DNA from: Ditibartonella choladocola
GTDB lineage: Bacteria > Pseudomonadota > Alphaproteobacteria > Rhizobiales > Rhizobiaceae
Assembly: GCF_002007565.1 (NCBI RefSeq)
Contig: NZ_CP015625.1
Span: 1,674,001-1,738,000 of the forward strand
Direction of reading: 5' to 3'
Length of the DNA: 64,000 bases
Both the position numbers and the translations under genes were made by a program. This document shows, piece by piece, positions 1 through 9,359 of the stretch. The notes beneath the pieces are model-generated. The model did no database searches, was not told the origin of the DNA, and saw only the letters and a list, made by a program, of their open reading frames with translations. How positions within the stretch are numbered: the stretch's first letter is position 1; the number at the start of each line of letters is the position of its first letter.

Positions 1-30
1 TCATTTGTCGCCTTTATTAATAAAACATAT

Positions 31-64
31 TATCGGGATTTATTGTTTATCAGGATTTATTGCG
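31..64. repeat. 17-bp tandem duplication
   Basis: Two adjacent 17-bp units (31-47 and 48-64) share TATC-GGATTTATTG with small differences. They lie in AT-rich DNA upstream of the tRNA-Leu gene. This is one of many short tandem duplications in the window. Confidence 0.7.
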
Positions 65-250
65 AGCGATCACCTTTAGTAAAAGGAATAAAACATTATA
101 AACATGTCTTATGCTTTTTTTGATCGGAAGACAAAAAATATTGCATGATCGCGCTAGCACGAAAAATGTTGTGGCTATCATGAATGAGCGGATTTTAATA
201 AAAATTATGGCTTCACTTTTTAATATTCGTTCCCTATAAGGGCAAGTGCT

Positions 251-337
251 GCGGACGTGGCGAAATTGGTATACGCTAGGGACTTAAAATCCCTCGATCT
301 TTAGATCATGCGGGTTCAAGTCCCGCCGTCCGCACCA
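251..337 (+). tRNA. tRNA-Leu (anticodon UAA)
   Basis: The 5' acceptor strand GCGGACG (251-257) pairs with CGTCCGC (327-333), followed by discriminator A and an encoded CCA (335-337). The anticodon stem AGGGA/TCCCT closes the loop CTTAAAA, giving anticodon TAA, which reads Leu UUA codons. The variable arm is long (class II), and the T arm carries GGTTCAAGTCC. Total length is 87 nt, as expected for tRNA-Leu. Confidence 0.96.
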
Positions 338-485
338 TTATCCTGAAGTTCTTATGCTCCTATTGTTTAGAACATCGCTTTGCGGGTTTTATTGCACGAT
401 TTTATTTCGCGAAAAATACCGCTTATACCGGTGGAAACAGTATGACAGCTATTTACAAAACTATTAGCTTGAAACTCCGAACAGG

Positions 486-758
486 TTATTTGAAACTTGC
501 CCGGCTTCCGTTGATTTCAATCGTATCCGTTGCCTTGATCGCAAACCTGTCACCATTCGGAAAGGTCACAAAACATCCTTTCGGACAAATATCAACTGTC
601 TGATCGGCTTTCAATGAAACATCGCGTCGCGAACTTCCTTCGGCAACCACCAGAGATTGTGTTTTCTGATCTGTATTTTTTATCGTTGCCGCCAAACCTT
701 CATGCGACGCGAAAGAGGCAAAAGCAATGATTGCAAGCAAACATTTTTTCATAGTCAC
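486..758 (-). CDS. Small secreted protein of unknown function
   Basis: A 90-residue protein with a clear signal peptide: a Lys-Lys start, a hydrophobic stretch (about residues 5-17) and a likely cleavage after LAA near residue 24. The mature part is about 65 residues, polar, with two cysteines (DICPKGC) that could form a disulfide. I do not recognise the family; small proteins of this look occur in rhizobial genomes. The GTG start at 758 overlaps the stop of the upstream channel gene and has GAGGGG five bases ahead. An ATG at 752 (MKKCLL) is an alternative that gives an equally good signal peptide. The overlap implies translation coupled to the channel gene. Confidence 0.6.
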   Translation of the reverse strand: MTMKKCLLAIIAFASFASHEGLAATIKNTDQKTQSLVVAEGSSRRDVSLKADQTVDICPKGCFVTFPNGDRFAIKATDTIEINGSRASFK

Positions 759-3136
759 GTAATCCCCTCGTCGGAAAACCGTTTATAGGCCTGAAAGCGA
801 ACCTTGTTTGTAACGCCGATTGTCGACGTTATATCAGGCACATAAATTGCCAAAGTAAAGTTGAAATTATTGCTATCGAAACTTGAAAAGCTCACCCATG
901 GACCAGGGTTTTTCAAAACTCCGTCGGTTGCATTGGCAACATCCATCAATACTTCAACAATGTGTTCAGGATCCGACATGGCAGGAACAGTAAAGGTAAC
1001 ATCAACACGACCGATTTTATTGCGATGTGTCCAGTTGCCGACATTATTGTTTATGAGACTTGAATTCGGCACGATTATGGTTTGCCGCTTCAATGTTTCA
1101 ACTTCTGTCGCCCGAACGCTGATACGTTTGACAATTCCCACAATTGTACCGGTTTCGACATAATCGCCGACTTTGAACGGGCGTTCGGCCAGAAGGATAA
1201 GGCCTGAAACAAAATTCTGGACAATGTTTTGAAGTCCGAAGCCGATACCAAGTGAAAGACCACCGGCGATCAATGCCAGACTGCTCAGGTTGAAACCCGC
1301 CGCCGACAGGCCGATTAAAGCCGAAAGTGCAATCCCTCCATAACCGACAACAGTGCGAATGGAATTTCTCACACCCGAATCTACTTTTCCGCGGGCGAGA
1401 ACCGTTCCATCAAGCCAGCCGATAAACCAGCGGATTAAAAACCAGCTTATCAGGAAGAAAATGATGCCGATAGAAATGCCAACGAGCGAAATGGAAACGT
1501 TTCCGATCTCGAAGCCGGTCATGATATGGACGAAGGCTGAAAAAATATCTGAAGCGGAAAAGCCCAATTGCATAATAATGGGCGGCACGCAGACGACAAT
1601 GACAATGATGTTGAGAAGGATACCGGCAACCAGACCGAGTTGATCCATTGTGCTGTCATCAATGTTAAAACGTTGAACGAGACGGCGTCCAATAAATGTT
1701 TTTGCAAACGCACCTTCTTCCGCCGTTGCACGCGCGGTCTGGATGCCCAGATACATGAGAACGAGGAAAGCACCGCTAACGACAATTTGTTGGGAAATAA
1801 ACCGCGCCATACCCACATAACCGGCAAGTGCAGTCAAAATAGGTATCAGCCCTACAATGATAAGCGGAATGCGAATGTAAAGCGGCCAGTGCGTTACTTT
1901 CAGGTCATCATCGGGATTGGTTCGTGCCCGCACAAACGATATGGCCAGAATGATAATGCCAACGAGGATAACTGAAATAAAGCTCTTGGCAATAGCAAGT
2001 GAAAGCGGCGCGGAAACAGCCCGATAAACAGCATTCATGAAATAATCGAGCGCCATAACCAGTGCCAATAATGTCAACAATATAATTAACAAACGCGCCG
2101 GTTTGGGGGCGATATTCATCAGGCGTAATTCGGGCAGCTTCGGGGAAAGAATGACAAACGACATGCGTGCGATGAAAAACACCAACATGACGACTTCGGC
2201 TGCAGAATAGAAAACCGGATCAAGATCGGGCCAACTTATGCCAAGATAATGGAAAAAGATCAGAATGAGGATGACAAAAATTGCGCAAATCATTGTCGGG
2301 ACGAGTATCGCGACAAATGCAAAAGACAAACGTTTTAAATAGGATGTGTCCTCTTCCTCTTTCGTCGCTTGATGTTTCACGCGGCCGATCAATTTATGTG
2401 TGGAAATTGCGAGAACAAAAGCAATAAAAAGCGGAATCAAAATGCTAACACATAGCGCTAACAGTTTGAATTGATAAACAAATTGCCACCATGAAAAGAT
2501 GAGCGAGAAAAAGTCGACACCCGCATCTTTGGCGGATTGGGCAATTTGCGTTCCAAGCGGTGAAGAAAACTCCACTCTATGGGTCAATGTTCTGGCAAAA
2601 AGCTCTCTCGACTGGGCGATAGCCCGTTCGGTCAGACGGTTGGAATCAATCGAACAATCCTCAAGCTGTCCGACCAATGTATTGATTTTGACTTTCAGTT
2701 GGCGGAGGTTGTTTCTTTCATCCGTAACGGTTTTTGCTTCTGTCACCCCGTCCTGAGGTTCGCCCAACTGATCCAGACGCAAATTGATATCGTTTAAAGG
2801 TGAACGAAAGAGCAGTGCAGTGTTGACAATTTTTCCAGTAAGATCCTGAGCCTTATTGCGTATGTCGGCCAATGAGGAATCGTCATCCTGCCCTGCATCA
2901 TAGTTCTTCAACAGTTCCTTTAACTGGTCCTTATAACCGTTCACCACCGCTTGTTGTTGCTTGACAAGGTCTGCAGGACTTAAAACGACATTATCTGTCG
3001 TTGCCGGTGTTTGCGCATCAGCAGCATCGCCAATAACCGATAAGCCCGGTAGCGTCAGCACAGGCAACCAGAATGCCACGGCACAAACAAAATAGAACTT
3101 GCGTATGAGAACTTTAAAATTCAATGAACTGCCCAT
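755..3136 (-). CDS. MscS-family mechanosensitive channel with N-terminal DUF3772-type periplasmic domain
   Basis: An inner-membrane channel thought to release solutes on osmotic downshock. The 793-residue protein starts with a signal peptide, then has a coiled-coil-rich periplasmic region (about 45-195), a series of transmembrane helices (about 215-560), and the MscS pore and beta domain (about 590-780). The pore helix shows the family pattern of Gly/Ala-rich residues (AGGLSLGIGFGLQNIVQNF), followed by the ERPFKVGD motif. This is the large KefA/YbiO-like architecture, not the minimal MscS. The C-terminus ends abruptly at SDEGIT, where relatives usually continue with an IPFPQ-type ending, so the last residues may have been lost when the small secreted gene became adjacent. 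Confidence 0.9.
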   Translation of the reverse strand: MGSSLNFKVLIRKFYFVCAVAFWLPVLTLPGLSVIGDAADAQTPATTDNVVLSPADLVKQQQAVVNGYKDQLKELLKNYDAGQDDDSSLADIRNKAQDLTGKIVNTALLFRSPLNDINLRLDQLGEPQDGVTEAKTVTDERNNLRQLKVKINTLVGQLEDCSIDSNRLTERAIAQSRELFARTLTHRVEFSSPLGTQIAQSAKDAGVDFFSLIFSWWQFVYQFKLLALCVSILIPLFIAFVLAISTHKLIGRVKHQATKEEEDTSYLKRLSFAFVAILVPTMICAIFVILILIFFHYLGISWPDLDPVFYSAAEVVMLVFFIARMSFVILSPKLPELRLMNIAPKPARLLIILLTLLALVMALDYFMNAVYRAVSAPLSLAIAKSFISVILVGIIILAISFVRARTNPDDDLKVTHWPLYIRIPLIIVGLIPILTALAGYVGMARFISQQIVVSGAFLVLMYLGIQTARATAEEGAFAKTFIGRRLVQRFNIDDSTMDQLGLVAGILLNIIVIVVCVPPIIMQLGFSASDIFSAFVHIMTGFEIGNVSISLVGISIGIIFFLISWFLIRWFIGWLDGTVLARGKVDSGVRNSIRTVVGYGGIALSALIGLSAAGFNLSSLALIAGGLSLGIGFGLQNIVQNFVSGLILLAERPFKVGDYVETGTIVGIVKRISVRATEVETLKRQTIIVPNSSLINNNVGNWTHRNKIGRVDVTFTVPAMSDPEHIVEVLMDVANATDGVLKNPGPWVSFSSFDSNNFNFTLAIYVPDITSTIGVTNKVRFQAYKRFSDEGIT

Positions 3137-3817
3137 TCTTTAGAAAACTGACGAATCGCGCATATAGGTTTCGACACAAAAAAGGCAATTTGCAGATATG
3201 TGTCGAGCTACTCAACCGTTGTTTATTATTTCCTATACGATTTATACAAAACTATGACAAATGAAAGCCGTTTCGTTTGCAACATTAAAACCGTGCGGGA
3301 ATTTCAATCACTATGCAAACATTATGCAAAATTTTCAATTTTCGCGACAAGCAATATTCGTTGTCCGGACGTTTTATGAAAGACAAGCGGTATATTTTAT
3401 CAGCACCGCTTTCGCGCGACGGGAGGGGTTTTAGCGTTGTTGTCCGCGTCCGGTTCGGCAATTATCCGCAACATTTCCGGCCTCTGTTTGAAATTACTTG
3501 TTCTCGCCACAAGAAACTTTGCCAATTATTTTTGGCAATAACCGATCTCTTGTTGATGAAATCGTTTTTCGGATAAAAATTCGGCCGTTTTGATAACTCG
3601 CATTCTTGTCAAAATTCGTTATCTCTGTAGTCTATTTGATAGACTTGTAGTCTAAATGGCACATTGCACTCACCAACGATGGCAAATAAGTGAAAGATAA
3701 AAATTTTCATGAGAAATAATACGTGTTATCAGCCTAATTGTTAAAAGACTCAAAAAGATGGTTCTTATCTGCACCAATTCGTAATATAGAACATGTTTTT
3801 CAGGTGCCAATTATTGG
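3137..3817. other. Intergenic region between the mscS-like gene and secDF
   Basis: About 680 bp separate the two divergent genes. An 87-codon open frame (3313-3576) lacks a ribosome binding site and any recognisable protein feature, so I do not call it. The one notable structure is an alternating set of half-sites at 3629-3654, given separately. The rest should contain two divergent promoters, which I cannot place reliably. Confidence 0.6.
3629..3654. promoter_or_regulatory. Operator-like triple half-site
   Basis: AGTCTAT (3629-3635), a 3-bp gap, then its complement ATAGACT (3639-3645), another 3-bp gap, and again AGTCTA (3649-3654). Each neighbouring pair forms a perfect inverted repeat with a 3-bp centre, so the array could bind two overlapping dimers. 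It lies about 165 bp upstream of secDF. The regulator is not known from the sequence. Confidence 0.45.
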
Positions 3818-6376
3818 ATGGATTTTATGCGAACATCACGCTGGCTAACAACTTTGTATTTTGTCATTCTTCTACTGGGGGTTCTGGTTGCGTTACCCAA
3901 TCTGCTTACTGAAAAGCAATTGGAATATTTACCATCTTTTATGCGCCAGACAAAAGTTGTTCTGGGACTTGATTTAAGAGGTGGCTCTTCGCTTGTTCTG
4001 GAAGTCGATGCAAAGTCGCTCAAACGTGACCAGTTAAGAACCGCTCTTGATAATGTCCGCGGCAAACTTCGCGAAAAGCAGATCCAGTCAACAAGTGTGC
4101 GTATAATCGGTGATTCGATCGTAGCGGTTATTCCGGATGCCGGACAGCGCCAAACCGCACTGACTACCTTGAAAGAGTTGGCAACACCGATTTCGTCAGG
4201 AGCCTTCCGCGCATCTTCGTCAGACATTGATGTAAGCGAGCAGAATGACGCAATCCGCGTCACGCTAACGGAAGCCGGTATCAAATACCGCGTCAACAAT
4301 GCTGTCGACCAAAGTCTTGAAATCATTCGTCGGCGTGTCGATCAGGTCGGTGTCGCCGAACCGAGTATCCAAAAAGTCGGACTCGACCGTATAGAGGTTC
4401 AACTGCCCGGTTTACAGGATCCGAAGCAATTGCGTGATCTTCTTGGAACGACGGCGAAAATGACATTCCACCTTGTTCCCACCAATGTCGATATGAACAA
4501 TCCGCCTGTCGGCGTTTCGATATTGCCCGGTTATACCGACGAAAATCAGCGCTTTCCGATTTACGATCAAGTCTCGCTTGATGGTAGTGTGTTAACCGAT
4601 GCTTCGGCCGGTTTTGATCCTCAAATTCCTGGCAAATCGCTTATTTCTTTCAAGCTCAACACAATCGGTGCAAAGGCTTTCGCCGAAATAACCCGCCAGA
4701 ATATCGGGAAGCCCTTTGCCATTGTACTCGACAATAAAGTTCTGACTGCACCGACCATTCAAGGTGTCATTCCCGGTGGTAGCGGGCAAATTACCGGCAA
4801 TTTTACGCCTAAAGAAGCATCTACCCTCGCCGCGTTATTGCGTGCGGGTGCATTGCCTGCTCCTTTGACAGTGATCGAAGAACGCACTGTCGGTCCTGAT
4901 CTTGGTGCCGATGCGATCAAAATGGGGCTTTATACAGGTATTGCCGGTTTCTTCCTCGTGGCACTCTTCATCTTCCTGCTTTATGGACTTTGGGGCATTA
5001 TCGCCGACATCGCACTCGCCCTCCATACCGTGCTGACATTTGCGGCATTAAGCCTGATTGGTGCAACGCTTACGCTTCCGGGAATTGCCGGTATTATTCT
5101 GGGCATAGGCATTGCCGTCGACGCGAATATTCTTATCAATGAACGTATTCGTGAAGAAAGCGAAAAAGGCATGGGGGCTATGGCCGCTCTTGACCGTGGC
5201 TTCAAACATGCGTTTTCAACCATTATCGACGCGAATGTGACGGCAGCTATCGCCACAATTTTGCTGTTGTGGTTCGGCACCGGTCAGATACGCGGTTTTG
5301 CGGTTACAATGCTTCTCGGTATTGTTATTTCTTTGTTTACCGATGTCACAATCGTTCGCATCATCATGTCGTGGGTTGTGCGTGAATGGAAAATTACCAA
5401 CTTGCACATCCATTCATTTTTCAAGTTCATTCCCCAGCACACCAATTTCCATTTCATGAATGCCCGTTTCATCGGCATTGGTGTTTCCATTTTCCTGTCG
5501 ATTGCATCGGTTGTGCTGTTCTTCAAGCCGGGCTTGAATTTCGGTATTGATTTTATGGGTGGCAGCCAGATGGCAATTACCACAAAAGCACCAGCTGATC
5601 TTGCTACTTTACGTTCAACTTTAGGGCAATTGGGGCTTGGTGAAATTGCCTTGCAGAATGTTTCCAACCAGAACACAGTGCTCATCAGAGTGCAGCAGCA
5701 GGATGGCGGTGAAGCTCAGCAAACAGCCGCCATTGAAAAATTGAAAACAGCCGTCAAAACAATTTATCCGGATGTCACTTTTGACCAGATCGAAGTTGTC
5801 GGGCCGAAAGTGTCGGGCGAACTTGCAACGGCCGGTTTTACCGCAGTTGTCCTTGCTGCAATTGCCATGATGTTTTATATCTGGTGGCGTTTTGAATGGT
5901 TCTTCGCTATCGGTGCCATTGTCACCATTGTTCTCGACACCACAAAAATGGTCGGCTTCTTTGCGCTATTCCAGCTTGATTTCAATTTGACTGCAATTGC
6001 CGCACTTCTCACGATTGTCGGCTATTCTGTCAACGATAAAGTGGTGGTTTATGACCGTATGCGCGAAAACATGCGGCTTTATAAAAAGATGGCGCTAAGA
6101 CAATTGGTGGACATGTCTATCAATCAGGTGCTCATCCGTTGTATCTTTACCTCGACTACAACCGTTCTTGCCATGTTGCCAATGGCTATCTGGGGTGGCA
6201 GTGCTGTGCATAATTTTGCTATTCCAATGGTGGTCGGTGTTGTTATTGCCACATCGTCTTCAATTTTCATCGCTGCGCCAATTCTGCTATTCCTTGGCAA
6301 TTGGTGGCATCATCACCATGAGGGGCGTGATCTTATTGAAGACAAGCCACAAAGGTCACAAGTCAAGGCAAATTAA
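3818..6376 (+). CDS. secDF: Protein translocase subunit SecDF (fused)
   Basis: SecD and SecF are fused in one 852-residue polypeptide that uses the proton gradient to assist protein export through SecYEG. The SecD half (about 1-520) carries the VLGLDLRGGSSLVLEVD signature near residue 50, the periplasmic P1 domain and the GIGIAVDANILINERI transmembrane segment. The SecF half (about 540-840) has GLNFGIDFMGGSQ and a second set of helices with VGYSVNDKVVVYDRMRE. Fusion is common in alphaproteobacteria. The C-terminus is histidine-rich (WWHHHHEGRD). The first ATG at 3818 lacks a good ribosome site. The in-frame ATG at 3827 (MRTSRW) has GGATGGA just upstream and may be the true start. The gene appears to be transcribed alone. 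Confidence 0.96.
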   Translation: MDFMRTSRWLTTLYFVILLLGVLVALPNLLTEKQLEYLPSFMRQTKVVLGLDLRGGSSLVLEVDAKSLKRDQLRTALDNVRGKLREKQIQSTSVRIIGDSIVAVIPDAGQRQTALTTLKELATPISSGAFRASSSDIDVSEQNDAIRVTLTEAGIKYRVNNAVDQSLEIIRRRVDQVGVAEPSIQKVGLDRIEVQLPGLQDPKQLRDLLGTTAKMTFHLVPTNVDMNNPPVGVSILPGYTDENQRFPIYDQVSLDGSVLTDASAGFDPQIPGKSLISFKLNTIGAKAFAEITRQNIGKPFAIVLDNKVLTAPTIQGVIPGGSGQITGNFTPKEASTLAALLRAGALPAPLTVIEERTVGPDLGADAIKMGLYTGIAGFFLVALFIFLLYGLWGIIADIALALHTVLTFAALSLIGATLTLPGIAGIILGIGIAVDANILINERIREESEKGMGAMAALDRGFKHAFSTIIDANVTAAIATILLLWFGTGQIRGFAVTMLLGIVISLFTDVTIVRIIMSWVVREWKITNLHIHSFFKFIPQHTNFHFMNARFIGIGVSIFLSIASVVLFFKPGLNFGIDFMGGSQMAITTKAPADLATLRSTLGQLGLGEIALQNVSNQNTVLIRVQQQDGGEAQQTAAIEKLKTAVKTIYPDVTFDQIEVVGPKVSGELATAGFTAVVLAAIAMMFYIWWRFEWFFAIGAIVTIVLDTTKMVGFFALFQLDFNLTAIAALLTIVGYSVNDKVVVYDRMRENMRLYKKMALRQLVDMSINQVLIRCIFTSTTTVLAMLPMAIWGGSAVHNFAIPMVVGVVIATSSSIFIAAPILLFLGNWWHHHHEGRDLIEDKPQRSQVKAN

Positions 6377-6421
6377 AAAAAGAAGGCAGAGTAAAATAAA
6401 AAGACACGAAAAAAACATGAA

Positions 6422-6451
6422 GCCGGTGTGCTACAGTCTGTCCACACCGGC
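6422..6451 (+). terminator. Possible terminator after secDF
   Basis: GCCGGTGTG (6422-6430) and its exact complement CACACCGGC (6443-6451) form a 9-bp GC-rich stem with a 12-base loop. Only a short T-rich tail (ATTTC) follows, so termination may be inefficient or assisted. Confidence 0.5.
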
Positions 6452-6580
6452 ATTTCAATAAATGCGGGTAAGCTCGAATAATCGCAATTATATGTCACAA
6501 GCTTACCATAAATGGTCTTTAAGCGGGAATCTTGTTAAAGAAACACGTCTTGAAGATCAGGGAGGGAATTCCAGCCGGAG

Positions 6581-8353
6581 ATGATACAGGATACACCATT
6601 GGTGACAACAATCGTCGTGGGACTCTGTCTTGCATTCCTGTTTGGTCTTCTAGCCAATCGTTTACGAGTCTCGCCGCTTGTCGGCTACCTTCTGGCAGGT
6701 GTCATTGTCGGCCCGCATACGGCCGGATTTCGCGTTGATTCGCATCTCATTAACCAGCTCGCCGAAATCGGCATCATTCTGCTGATGTTCGGTGTCGGGC
6801 TGCACTTTTCCGTCAAGGATCTTCTTTCTGTTAAAGCAATAGCAATTCCCGGTGCCATTTTCCAAATGGCTGTTGCCACATTATTGGGACTTTGTTTCGG
6901 GCTTGTCATGGGATGGGGCTTAGGTGGCGGCATTGTCTTCGGTCTTGCACTTTCCACTGCAAGCACGGTCGTTCTGCTGCGCTCTTTACAGGAACGCAAT
7001 CTCGTTGAAACAGAGCGCGGGCGAATTGCTGTAGGCTGGCTTATTGTTGAAGATCTGGCCATGGTTCTTGCGCTGGTGCTTATTCCCGCACTTTCGCCAT
7101 CTCTGGGCGGAACAGCGGTGGCCGAAGTCGACCCGCTTGCCCAATGGTTCCAATTGGGACTTTTCGGAACAATTCTTTTAACGGTTGCAAAGGTTGTCCT
7201 ATTCGTCATTTTCACGATCATCATCGGCAAGCGTGTTATTCCCTGGTTGTTGAAAATTTCTGCCCAATCCGGTTCCAGAGAACTGTTTCGTTTGAGTGTT
7301 CTTGCAATTGCTTTGGGTGTCGCATTTTTTTCGGCACATCTTTTCGGTGTTTCCATCGCTCTTGGAGCGTTCTTTGCTGGCATGATTATGAGCGGCTCCG
7401 AGCTTAGCCAGAGAGCAACCGAAGATACATTGCCTTTACGTGATGCTTTTGCTGTTCTGTTTTTCGTGTCCGTTGGTATGCTTTTCGACCCGTCAAAATT
7501 ACTGACAGCGTTTTTTCCCCTTCTTGTTACCCTCATCATCATTATCGGTGGCAAATCCCTTGCGGCATACGGAATTGTTCGTCTTTTTCATCGTCCTTAT
7601 GCAACTGCGCTGACAATCGGTGCCGGCCTTGCCCAGATAGGCGAGTTTTCTTTTATTCTTGCAGGCCTTGGAACAGCATTGGGAATCATCAATGACGAGG
7701 CGCGCGATCTTGTTGTGGGCGGGGCAATCCTTTCCATTCTTTTTAACCCGCTTGTCTGTTTTGCAGCCGATAAAATTCGTTCCCGTCTTGAGACAAAAAA
7801 TGGCGAAACCACGGTTATCAATATTGGCGGGACGGATGAAAACGGTCTGGTAAAAACGTCAAAATCCGGCCACACAATTCTTGTGGGCTTCGGTGACATT
7901 GGCGAAAAAATCGCTGCCGCACTTGACCGCCACGAAGTGCCTTTTGTCGTTATAGATAATAATGTGCAGACCTTAAAAAGCGCCAAAGATCAAAATAACG
8001 AGGCGATTTTGGGCAATGCCACCAATGCCGACATCCTTGAAGCAGCAAATATAGCCGGAGCATTTCAATTGGTTATATCGACAAAAAGTGCAATTGATGC
8101 GGCACAAATTGTCGCAGAAACGCGTAAACTGAACGCCGGAATAACCATTATTGCCCATGCTGTAACGGAGATGGAAACAGCCTATCTAAAAGAGATGGGT
8201 GCGAATACCATAGTGACGGATGACGAAGAAATCGCTAAAGGTATGTTAAAACATTTGAGTTATCGAGAAGATAACACAAATGTACCTGAGGGTGACCGGA
8301 CTTCACCGAAAACGACCGTGGAGAAGCCGGAAAATACGAGTGGAAACGCATGA
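6581..8353 (+). CDS. CPA2-family monovalent cation:proton antiporter with TrkA-N domain (YbaL/KefB-like)
   Basis: Predicted to exchange K+ or Na+ for protons across the inner membrane. The 590-residue protein has about 12 transmembrane segments (about 8-395), including RVSPLVGYLLAGVIVGP and the GLAQIGEFSFILAGLG segment typical of this family. A cytosolic RCK/TrkA-N nucleotide-binding domain follows (about 425-545) with the glycine motif HTILVGFGDIGEKIA and an acidic residue at the end of the second strand (VVIDNN). The arrangement matches YbaL more closely than KefC. GGAG sits immediately before the ATG and a better-spaced GGAGGG lies 15 bases upstream, so the exact start is a little uncertain. 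The stop overlaps the next gene by four bases, implying co-translation. Confidence 0.92.
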   Translation: MIQDTPLVTTIVVGLCLAFLFGLLANRLRVSPLVGYLLAGVIVGPHTAGFRVDSHLINQLAEIGIILLMFGVGLHFSVKDLLSVKAIAIPGAIFQMAVATLLGLCFGLVMGWGLGGGIVFGLALSTASTVVLLRSLQERNLVETERGRIAVGWLIVEDLAMVLALVLIPALSPSLGGTAVAEVDPLAQWFQLGLFGTILLTVAKVVLFVIFTIIIGKRVIPWLLKISAQSGSRELFRLSVLAIALGVAFFSAHLFGVSIALGAFFAGMIMSGSELSQRATEDTLPLRDAFAVLFFVSVGMLFDPSKLLTAFFPLLVTLIIIIGGKSLAAYGIVRLFHRPYATALTIGAGLAQIGEFSFILAGLGTALGIINDEARDLVVGGAILSILFNPLVCFAADKIRSRLETKNGETTVINIGGTDENGLVKTSKSGHTILVGFGDIGEKIAAALDRHEVPFVVIDNNVQTLKSAKDQNNEAILGNATNADILEAANIAGAFQLVISTKSAIDAAQIVAETRKLNAGITIIAHAVTEMETAYLKEMGANTIVTDDEEIAKGMLKHLSYREDNTNVPEGDRTSPKTTVEKPENTSGNA

Positions 8354-9315
8354 AACTGAAGAAATATATTTGGCCCGTTATCGGCATCATAGCAATGGTG
8401 GTTTCCATCTATATTCTTTACCACAAGTTATCTGCGATTTCCTTTAATGATATTACCAGCAGACTGGGGGCGTTAAGTCCGCATCACTGGGTACTCGCGG
8501 CATTTTTTGCATTGCTTGCCTATGCTGCTCTTGCCGGTTACGACCGCATTGCATTGCAACATTTGGGCAAAAAAATACCCCTCCATTATATAGCCATTTG
8601 TTCGTTTACCACCTATGCGCTTTCCCACAATATCGGAGCATCGGTCTTTTCCGGTGCTGTGGTTCGTTATCGTGCTTACAGCAAGAAGGGGCTAAGCGGG
8701 GTGGAAATTGCCGTGCTGGTTGCGTTTTGTTCGTTCACATTTGCTCTGGGAACCATTCTTCTTTCCGGACTGGTACTCGTTATACGACCCGATCTCATCA
8801 CCCTCGTACATGAAGGTATCCCGTCATGGCTTGCAGTGACTATCGGCGTAGGAATGCTAACATTTGTCGCCCTTTATATATTGGGAAGCCTTTTGCAATT
8901 GCGGCCGTTAAAAATCGGCAAATCATTCCAGATTTCCTATCCACATTTCAGCATTGTTATACAACAGTTAATCATTGGCCCGTTGGAATTGATTGGCGCG
9001 GCAGGTGTCATCTATGCAACCCTGCCCGACGTTGGAAACCCCGGTTTTATAGCTGTGTTGGGCGTGTTTCTGGCGTCTTTTACAGTCACACTTTTGTCAA
9101 ATGCTCCTGCTGGCGGCGTCGGTGTGCTTGAAGCTTTATTTATGGCCGGAATGCCGAATATGAATCCCGCCGACGTTATTTCCGCTTTGATTGTGTTCCG
9201 CCTGCTCTATCTCATCATACCGCTTGTTATTTCGCTGTTTTTTGTTGCCGCATTTGAAATCAGCCAATATCGCCAACGCAATACGAACGGAAACAATATC
9301 TCTCCAAAAAGCTGA
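8350..9315 (+). CDS. UPF0104 / lysylphosphatidylglycerol synthase-type integral membrane protein
   Basis: A 321-residue protein with about eight hydrophobic segments, matching the membrane domain seen in MprF flippases and in stand-alone YbhN/UPF0104 proteins. Conserved features are the ALSHNIGASVFSGAVVRYRAY stretch (about 93-113) and an APAGGVGVLEALF motif near residue 258. No aminoacyl-phosphatidylglycerol synthase domain is attached, so only a lipid transport or envelope role can be suggested. The ATG lies inside the stop region of the antiporter gene (ATGA overlap), so the two are one transcription unit. Confidence 0.85.
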   Translation: MKLKKYIWPVIGIIAMVVSIYILYHKLSAISFNDITSRLGALSPHHWVLAAFFALLAYAALAGYDRIALQHLGKKIPLHYIAICSFTTYALSHNIGASVFSGAVVRYRAYSKKGLSGVEIAVLVAFCSFTFALGTILLSGLVLVIRPDLITLVHEGIPSWLAVTIGVGMLTFVALYILGSLLQLRPLKIGKSFQISYPHFSIVIQQLIIGPLELIGAAGVIYATLPDVGNPGFIAVLGVFLASFTVTLLSNAPAGGVGVLEALFMAGMPNMNPADVISALIVFRLLYLIIPLVISLFFVAAFEISQYRQRNTNGNNISPKS

Positions 9316-9359
9316 ACGCCAAACGCGGCGCGATAAAGCAAAAAGACAAAAAAACAAAT

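Noticed and set aside
3313..3576. 87-codon plus-strand frame before secDF
   Set aside because: No ribosome site, no recognised domain, unusual composition (many Arg/Phe/Leu), and it lies where promoters are expected.
6685..7554. 289-codon minus-strand frame
   Set aside because: It lies wholly opposite the antiporter gene and has no protein features of its own.
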